DNA from: JAGWBG01 sp034421095
GTDB lineage: Bacteria; Chloroflexota; Dehalococcoidia; Lucifugimonadales; JAGWBF01
Assembly (NCBI GenBank): GCA_034421095.1
Contig: DAOUKR010000026.1
Span: 1-64,000, forward strand
Length of the DNA stretch: 64,000 nt
Reading direction: 5' to 3'
The position numbers and the translations under genes were made by a program. Below the pieces are notes generated by a model that saw only the letters and a list, made by a program, of their open reading frames with translations, was not told the origin of the DNA and did no database searches. Shown one piece after another: positions 58,431 to 64,000 of this stretch (its first letter is position 1; each line of letters begins with the position of its first letter).

Positions 58431-61283
58431 TTAGCTGGTGGAGCACGCTCCGCCGGTGGCCGGGGTTATGATGCCGTCCTTGGACAGCAGGATCCAGTAG
58501 CCGCTGCCTACCCTCACGTTGTCAGTGGCCCCTATGTTTGTCCACCGACCGGCCTCGAAGGTGTAGGCGTTGGACAGGTCTGGCCCGAAGTAGTCGCCTG
58601 CGCAGAACATGTCCCCCGTCTCTATCTCACCGTCATTTGGACCTATGGACGCAAGGCTGACCACGGGCACCAGCATCCACTTGCCTGCCGGTACGCTTAT
58701 TGAGGGCGGTACCTGCTGGGCGTCAAGCTGTGGTATGTCTATTGACACTACGGTTGAGCCGGACGACTTGACTATGTAGGCGTGACTGGCATCTATGGTC
58801 GTCAGGTCTCCCGCAAACTGGCCCGTCGCAGGGTCTCGCACGGCGAACATCCAGGGCAGGTCGCTCTCGCCGGGACGGGGTTGCGTGAATATCAAGGTCA
58901 CTTCCGCCACGTCACCGAACACGTCCTGAACATCGGTGCTCGCAGGGTCCCGGGGCAGGGACACCAAGTTATTGCCCACAGTCAGGCTCAGCTTCAGGGC
59001 CGGTGGCGTCACCACCTCGAACTTCAGCGCGGCGTCGTTGGCGAGTTCGTTGCCTCCCTCGTCCATGCCGTTGTAGGTCAGGGTGTGCTTGCCCGCTCCG
59101 ATTTCGGAGATGGCTATGGTGAACTTCCGGCTGTCGCTTGAGCTGGCGTGCTCCAGCACGTCCCGCTCGTTGTCCGTGCCTGCGTTCAGCACGGCCTTGG
59201 TGAGAGTCACGGTCTTGTGGCTGTCTCCGGTGTACTCCGTACCCTCGCCAGCCCAGTCAATCGTGATGTAGAAGGGCTCGGCATTGGACGCCTTTGCACC
59301 TCCGGCCGGGATCGTTGAGGAGGCGGGGTCCAGAGTCTTGTCTATCTCGAAGGTGACGGCTCCGGCGGCAGTTGAGTCAGATTGGGAGCCGGCCGTTGCC
59401 ATGTTGCCTACGGTGTCCCGTACCTCACCCTGCACGGTGTGCAGCCCTTCCCCGAGGCCGGTCACGCTGAATTTCCACTCTTTTCGGCTCTCGACGACCC
59501 TGGGGGAAATCCCGGGGCTGACGGTTTCCGTGCAGTTCTTGGCGGTGTCGCCTGCGCCGGAGCAACTCGTGAATGTGAGTTGCGGCTGGCTGCCCCTGAT
59601 TGGCTCGTCGGACGTCACCGTCAACTGGATGGCACCGGTGGTGTAGTCGTCCTCGACGGTAATCGTCAGCTTGGGCGCTATGCCGTCTGTGGCTCTCTCT
59701 ATGACCGATCCCGCGGCCTTTTCAGTGTCGACCGAGTTGCCGCCGGCATCCTGGACATCTCCCACGATTTCAATCTTCGGCCTCGCGTCGGGGGCCATCT
59801 CGGGGACCGTCAGGAACACGCTGTTCGAATCACTTCCGGAGCCGAGGGCGACGCCGTTGGGTTTTGCGTCATCCACCTCGAAGTCGCTGGTCTGCAGGCT
59901 TGCTGCCATCATGCCCCGGTCGAAGACCAGCCTGATGCTGGTGCGGTCGTCCGAGGTGCCCGCGGTGACCGGGTTGTCATTGCCGGTGCGGGAGCCGTCC
60001 ACCTGCTTCTTGTCGGCGTTCCAGTTGTCGCCGGTGTAGGCGTCCTGAAGCACGGGCCGGGTGGTCTTTACCGTCAGACTGCCATCTTGATTTCCTGCAG
60101 TCTCGGAGTCCGCGTCGGTCCTGCCCTGGTTGCCCGCCTTGTCCTTTGCCATAACCCGCCACGTTATTGTCGAATCCAGGGTGCCTGTCTTGTCCTCCTT
60201 TTCGGCCTCTATTGCCGGTATATTGTTGATGTTGAAGGAGACTACCCACACACCGGACCCACTGGAGGTCTCTTTCACGTCGACGTTGGCCGGGATGGCC
60301 TTTATTTCATTGCCGCCGTCAATGCTATACATAACCTGGACAGAGTTATCCTCGTCCGTGTCCACGCCGGCAATGTTGTCGGATACCTCGGCGGTAAGGA
60401 CCGTGTCCAGGTCGTTGGTCACCGTCTTATTGGCGGGCATCACGTTGGTGAAGTTGGGCGGGTCGTCTTCCACGTCAATCCGCGCCGTGACCGTCCGGGT
60501 CGGCGTCTTGTCGTTGTATCTCACGATGATTGAGCTTCCGTCGCTCACCGCCAACGTCGGCCTGGTACCGTCAGGGTTGAGATGGCCGCCGTCGCCAGTG
60601 CTGTCCATCACAGCGGCATCGTCACCGTTGACCACCACGACAGTAGCCGTGAATATCCCGCTACTGGAAGTGGTTTCCCGCAGCCGCAAGGTCATCTGGT
60701 CTCCGTCGCCTTGGACCGTCACCAGGTCGCTCTTTGTGCCGTCGCTCGCCGTAGCCTGGGTATACTCTTTCATCGAGGTGGCGTATCGGACACTGAAGGC
60801 GCCGCCGGCGCCGGAATTGATGAATTCGACTATCCCATTCTCCTGGTTGAGGATGCGACTCACCGTTACAGAGGCGGTAGATGGCACAATTTGTATGTCC
60901 TTGATGTCTATTGCGCCGTCATGGTTCCGGTCTGCGATGGCGTTTGCCAAATCACGATAAAACGGGCCTACGGCGCTCGGTGCGCCGCCATCTCCTACCG
61001 CCTCGCCATCGGCTCCACCCATGGTGGAGGGTTCGCCTTCAGGCCCCGTACCCACAAATTGCAGGGTGTTCAGGTCGGGGTCCTCAACGGTGATTGTTAT
61101 GGTACGGGCGCTCTGGGGAACGTTGTTGTCGGGCGACGCCACCATCGGGTCCGTCGTCACCGTGCCCACTACGTTTGCGGTCTTGTGCGCTGCGCCTGCC
61201 GGCAGTACGGCCAGTATCAGTGCCAGCGCAAGCGCAGAAAGGGCAATCAGCCCCAAGGAAAACCAGGTCTTATGCCTTTTCAT
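58431..61283 (-). CDS. Large secreted surface protein with Ig-like domains
   Basis: 950 residues. The N-terminal Sec signal (KTWFSLGLIALSALALALIL, then AVLPAGA) is followed by several extracellular beta-sandwich segments rich in D, T and G. A calcium-type loop DRNHDGAIDIKD lies near residue 118. The C-terminal module (VGNNLVSLPRDPAS, VPAGKWMLVPV, VRVGSGYWILLSKDG) resembles the 'NLVSLP...GYWI' unit of Chloroflexota surface proteins. No C-terminal membrane helix or sortase signal. It could be an S-layer-like or adhesion protein; composition is low in Cys and high in Thr/Asp. GGGGGTAG precedes the ATG. Confidence 0.85.
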   Translation of the reverse strand: MKRHKTWFSLGLIALSALALALILAVLPAGAAHKTANVVGTVTTDPMVASPDNNVPQSARTITITVEDPDLNTLQFVGTGPEGEPSTMGGADGEAVGDGGAPSAVGPFYRDLANAIADRNHDGAIDIKDIQIVPSTASVTVSRILNQENGIVEFINSGAGGAFSVRYATSMKEYTQATASDGTKSDLVTVQGDGDQMTLRLRETTSSSGIFTATVVVVNGDDAAVMDSTGDGGHLNPDGTRPTLAVSDGSSIIVRYNDKTPTRTVTARIDVEDDPPNFTNVMPANKTVTNDLDTVLTAEVSDNIAGVDTDEDNSVQVMYSIDGGNEIKAIPANVDVKETSSGSGVWVVSFNINNIPAIEAEKEDKTGTLDSTITWRVMAKDKAGNQGRTDADSETAGNQDGSLTVKTTRPVLQDAYTGDNWNADKKQVDGSRTGNDNPVTAGTSDDRTSIRLVFDRGMMAASLQTSDFEVDDAKPNGVALGSGSDSNSVFLTVPEMAPDARPKIEIVGDVQDAGGNSVDTEKAAGSVIERATDGIAPKLTITVEDDYTTGAIQLTVTSDEPIRGSQPQLTFTSCSGAGDTAKNCTETVSPGISPRVVESRKEWKFSVTGLGEGLHTVQGEVRDTVGNMATAGSQSDSTAAGAVTFEIDKTLDPASSTIPAGGAKASNAEPFYITIDWAGEGTEYTGDSHKTVTLTKAVLNAGTDNERDVLEHASSSDSRKFTIAISEIGAGKHTLTYNGMDEGGNELANDAALKFEVVTPPALKLSLTVGNNLVSLPRDPASTDVQDVFGDVAEVTLIFTQPRPGESDLPWMFAVRDPATGQFAGDLTTIDASHAYIVKSSGSTVVSIDIPQLDAQQVPPSISVPAGKWMLVPVVSLASIGPNDGEIETGDMFCAGDYFGPDLSNAYTFEAGRWTNIGATDNVRVGSGYWILLSKDGIITPATGGACSTS

Positions 61284-61449
61284 TGTCTACCCCCTTTTGG
61301 AGTGTGCTTTCTGAGTGGGAATGCCTGCTCGCCTTGAACGTGGCCGACGGTTGGCGAGCCCTGGGGACCACCGAGGGGTCTAACCGGAAGGTTCCGTAGG
61401 AAGAATAGTGCATAGAGAACCATCTCCTAAGTAATTGATTGCCAGATAA

Positions 61450-61479
61450 TTAGTAACACCATCAGGTTTTCGTTGTCAA
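61450..61479 (-). promoter_or_regulatory. Possible promoter of the surface-protein gene
   Basis: On the minus strand a perfect TTGACA (61479-61474) with TACTAA (61455-61450) 18 bases downstream, in a local AT-rich patch. Leader of about 160 bases. Confidence 0.35.
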
Positions 61480-61762
61480 GGTGTAGGGCATGGCTTTTCT
61501 TCTTCAAAAAACGTGCCACGCCGTAACGCCAGGGGGCTTTCTCGGCTGATGGCAGGCTTCTAGGGAGTGTATGAGTACCGTTATAGCCACGCGCGTATCA
61601 CCGCCCAAACTTGCACATTCCCCAATACAAGCTAGTCGGGAATATACAGCTATTTACCAGGGTTGTCAAGTAGTAATGGGGGTTTGGGTCAATGAATTGT
61701 GTTTCAGTCTCCCGGCAAGCCCGCCTTTCGTCCCTTCATGCGTCATACCGGCGCGGAGCTTT

Positions 61763-62346
61763 CGTCATTCCGACCTCCGAGCCGCAATCCATGCGCCCTT
61801 GCCTGCGGACCTGGGCGAGGGAAGGGGAGAGGTTTCCTGGATTCTGGCTTCCGCCAGAATGACGGAAGTGGGGGGTGCCAGAATGACGGGAGGGCATAAT
61901 TCCCTCTCCCCTGGCGGGAGAGGGTTAGGGTGAGGGGGATACCCCCCACCTCAATCCTCCCCCGCAAGTGGGGAGGAGGAAGGGGCCGGCCCCTCTTACC
62001 CGTCATTCCGGCCTCTGAGCCGGAATCCATAGGCCCTTGCCTGCAGACCTGGGTGAGGGAAGGGGGGAGGTGGATTCTGGCTTCCGCCAGAATGACGGAA
62101 GTGGGCAGGCTCTTCGCCAGAATGACGGGAGGGCATAATTCCCTCTCCCCTGGCGGGAGAGGGTTAGGGTGAGGGGCGATACCCCCCACCTCAATCCTCC
62201 CCCGCAAGGGGGGAGGAGGAAGGGACCGGAATCCATAGGCCCTTGTCTGTAGACCTGGGCGAGGGAAGGGGAGAGGTCTCCTGGATTCTGGCTTCCGCCA
62301 GAATGACGGGAGTGGGCAGGCTCTTCGCGAGAATGACAGGCGGGGG
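61763..62346. repeat. Tandem, partly triplicated repeat block between the surface-protein gene and rho
   Basis: Copy 1 about 61763-62000 and copy 2 about 62001-62224 share the same order: GTCATTCCG..., CCTTGCCTGC palindrome, GATTCTGGCTTCCGCCAG, GGGCATAATTCCCTCTCCCC, GGCGGGAGAGGGTTAGGGTG and CTCAATCCTCCCCCGCAAG. Copy 3 (62225-62346) lacks the first arm and breaks off after the GCCAGAATGACGG part. The period is about 238 bases. The 61284-62387 gap contains no gene that I can support. Confidence 0.8.
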
Positions 62347-62387
62347 TGCCGAATGAGAAATGGGAAGGGGAGTCGGCCCGGCAGCAG

Positions 62388-63674
62388 CTAGGCCTCTTTG
62401 GAGAGGTTCGCCAGGAACTCCTGGTTGCTGCGTGTCTTGGCCAGCCTCTCCAGGACGCGCTCTGTGGCGTCGCTGCTGTTCACCGTATCGTTGGAGAGGA
62501 GAGCGACCATGCGCCGGAGAAGGAGGACCTGTTTCGTGGTGGTATCGTCGAAGAAAAGCTCCTCCCGGCGGGTGCCGCTGCGCTGAATGTCTATGGCTGG
62601 GAAGAAGCGGCGCTCGGCAAGCCTGCGGTCCAGGTGCAGCTCCATGTTGCCGGTGCCCTTGAACTCCTCGTAGATAACCTCGTCCATGCGGCTGCCGGTA
62701 TCCACCAGGCAGTTGGCTATGATGGTGAGACTTCCGCCGTGCTCCACGTTTCGAGCGGCGCCAAAGAACCGCTTGGGGGGGTAAAGGGCGACCGGGTCTA
62801 TGCCGCCGGAGAGGGTGCGTCCACTGGCGGGCGCGGCCAGGTTGTAGGCCCTCGTGAAGCGGGTGATGCTGTCAAGGAGGATGACCACGTCCCTCTGAGA
62901 CTCCACCAGGCGCTTGGCTCGCTCCAGGGCAAGCTCCCCGACCCGGCACTGGTCTTCCACCGACTCGTCGAAGGTCGAGGCAAATACCTCCCCCCGGATT
63001 GAGCGCTGCATATCGGTAACCTCTTCCGGGCGTTCGCCAATCAGGACCACCATGAGGTCCACCTTGGGGCAGTTGGTTGTGACGCCGTTAGCCACGTGCT
63101 TCAATACGGTGGTCTTTCCGGCTTTGGGCGGCGCAACAATGAGGCCCCGCTGGCCCAGGCCGATGGGGGAGAAAAGGTCTATCATTCGCGTGGTGAGGTT
63201 GCTGGGGTCGGTCTCCAGCTTTATCTGCTCGTCGGGGAACACGGGTGTGAGGTACTCGAAGGGGGGCCTGGAACGCGCTCCTTCGGGGTCCAGGCCGTTG
63301 ACCCTCTCGACCCTGACCAGACCGAAGTACCTTTCGCCGTCCTTTGGCGGCCTCACCTGCCCTGATATGGTGTCGCCGGTCCTGAGGGCGAAACGCCTTA
63401 TCTGGGACTGGGACACGTATACGTCCCCGGTGGCAGGGCGCAGGCCGTTCTGCCGGAGGAATCCATACCCCTCGGGCATGATTTCCAGGACGCCGCTGGC
63501 CACAAGGCCCTGCTGGTCGGAATACATCTGGAATATGCGGTGCAGAACGTCTTCCCTGCGCAGGTTTGCCAGGGGAGGGCCGTCGTCGAGGCCGATGTCA
63601 TGGGCAACGACGAGTAGCTCATCCTTGGACTTTCGCTCCAGCTCCGCAATATTTATTGCATGTTCAGTAGTCAC
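62388..63674 (-). CDS. rho: Transcription termination factor Rho
   Basis: 428 residues. The N-terminal Rho domain (NIAELERKSKDELLVVAHDI) is followed by an RNA-binding cold-shock-like domain (GVLEIMPEGYGFLRQNGLRP, YVSQSQIRRFALRTGD) and the hexameric ATPase: APPKAGKTTVLKHVANGV (Walker A), LMVVLIGERPEEVTDMQRSI, VVILLDSITRFTRAYN (Walker B), SGGIDPVALYPPKRFFGAAR and NMELHLDRRLAERRFFPAID. I prefer GTG 63674, preceded by GAGGTGAT. An ATG 37 codons upstream is in frame but its extra residues do not look like Rho. A small hairpin TCTGCC-TGA-GGCAGA lies in the leader. Confidence 0.96.
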   Translation of the reverse strand: MTTEHAINIAELERKSKDELLVVAHDIGLDDGPPLANLRREDVLHRIFQMYSDQQGLVASGVLEIMPEGYGFLRQNGLRPATGDVYVSQSQIRRFALRTGDTISGQVRPPKDGERYFGLVRVERVNGLDPEGARSRPPFEYLTPVFPDEQIKLETDPSNLTTRMIDLFSPIGLGQRGLIVAPPKAGKTTVLKHVANGVTTNCPKVDLMVVLIGERPEEVTDMQRSIRGEVFASTFDESVEDQCRVGELALERAKRLVESQRDVVILLDSITRFTRAYNLAAPASGRTLSGGIDPVALYPPKRFFGAARNVEHGGSLTIIANCLVDTGSRMDEVIYEEFKGTGNMELHLDRRLAERRFFPAIDIQRSGTRREELFFDDTTTKQVLLLRRMVALLSNDTVNSSDATERVLERLAKTRSNQEFLANLSKEA

Positions 63675-63918
63675 GGGTATCACCTCAAAACGGGTAGATT
63701 TTGGATACTGAGACGTGAATAGGTCTCCAATCCGGCCCATTCCCCGTCTTTCTGCCTCAGGCAGACAAAATCGGGAATTCAACACGCCTCATATTGGACT
63801 CCCGGGACTCCGCCTTCACCGGAGTGACCACCATGGAGCCCAGCCGATTGTCCACGTATCAGAGTATAGATGGGTCAAGGGGAAATCCGAAAAAGCCTCT
63901 TATCTCCTGGAGTTCACG

Positions 63919-64000
63919 TCACGACGAGGCCTGCTGCCAGTCTTGCAAGAAGCGAGTCTGGCCCGCGTCTGTGAGGGGATGCTTTATCATCTGCATGAGC
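63919..64000 (-). CDS. Transaldolase / fructose-6-phosphate aldolase family, C-terminal fragment
   Basis: Only the last 26 codons lie in the window: LMQMIKHPLTDAGQTRFLQDW and a short tail QQASS before TGA. The HPLTD-x-G-x2-RFL-x-DW pattern is the C-terminal signature of the small (TalC/FSA-type) transaldolase family of the pentose-phosphate pathway. The gene starts beyond the right edge. It is upstream of rho on the same strand. Confidence 0.8.
   Translation of the reverse strand, partial: LMQMIKHPLTDAGQTRFLQDWQQASS

Noticed and set aside
61763..62346. Regularly repeated block that could look like a CRISPR array
   Set aside because: The units are about 238 bases long with conserved content throughout, not short repeats with unique spacers, and no cas genes are present. 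It is a tandem expansion of the dispersed repeat.

Overview
The window reads as a chromosomal segment of a Chloroflexota bacterium, most likely class Dehalococcoidia or a SAR202-like relative. This is inferred from the gene mix: an F420-type LLM oxidoreductase, a reductive-dehalogenase-like Fe-S protein without a Tat signal, DUF5679, DUF6884 and DUF4349 proteins, AtuA/DUF4387, many SDRs and CoA-transferases. It also fits the lipoproteins with threonine/proline linkers, the absence of recognisable outer-membrane genes, and dispersed short palindromic repeats of the 'GTCATTCCGG...CCGGAATCCA' type. GC content is high except in a few promoter regions. I found no tRNA or rRNA genes, no CRISPR array and no complete insertion sequence.

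Layout. 1-9.5 kb: a protein with a duplicated domain, Ffh, and a CoA-transferase cluster (A, a B-A fusion, then B). The last two are separated by an inverted cassette of three small genes including an XRE regulator. DUF6884, an M16 peptidase and an MBL hydrolase follow. 9.9-16.2 kb: a DUF4349-PKD lipoprotein, lysA, a peroxiredoxin whose peroxidatic position is an in-frame TGA followed by a SECIS-like hairpin (probable selenoprotein), a MmgE/PrpD protein, and a DUF5678 plus retropepsin-like pair with its own promoter and operator-like palindrome. 16.3-25.2 kb: mostly minus-strand catabolic genes (SDR, AtuA/DUF4387, class IV aminotransferase, LLM oxidoreductase, amidohydrolase) and a small operon in which two genes are frameshifted at G/C runs.

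25.5-38.2 kb: a sulfur and molybdenum neighbourhood. It holds a thiol-dioxygenase-like cupin, two sulfite-oxidase-family molybdoenzymes, a small cupin, an atypical crotonase, SDRs, an SMP-30 protein, a hydrolase, an acetamidase/formamidase and a molybdate ABC transporter (modA, then repeats, then modBC). 38.3-42 kb: a hydrolase, a ketopantoate reductase-like enzyme and a ThDP enzyme. 42-45.8 kb: a heme/iron uptake operon (binding lipoprotein, permease, ATPase, IsdG-type heme-degrading monooxygenase). It is flanked by 58-bp direct repeats derived from the 3' end of the ThDP gene, so it looks like an inserted cassette.

46-64 kb: an RdhA-like protein, a FlK-like thioesterase, then core genes: an argF-like carbamoyltransferase, der-plsY-gpsA, rsmE/prmA/dnaJ, a surface-anchored protein, an MBL protein, hrcA, a 950-residue secreted surface protein, a triplicated repeat block, rho and the end of a transaldolase gene.

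Working together, the catabolic enzymes suggest an organoheterotroph using organic acids, terpenoid-like and sulfur-containing compounds. Molybdate uptake would supply the sulfite-oxidase-family enzymes, and the heme cassette would supply iron. The strongest unusual observations are the probable Sec-peroxiredoxin, the direct-repeat-flanked heme cassette, the operator-controlled DUF5678/protease pair and the G/C-tract frameshifted operon.
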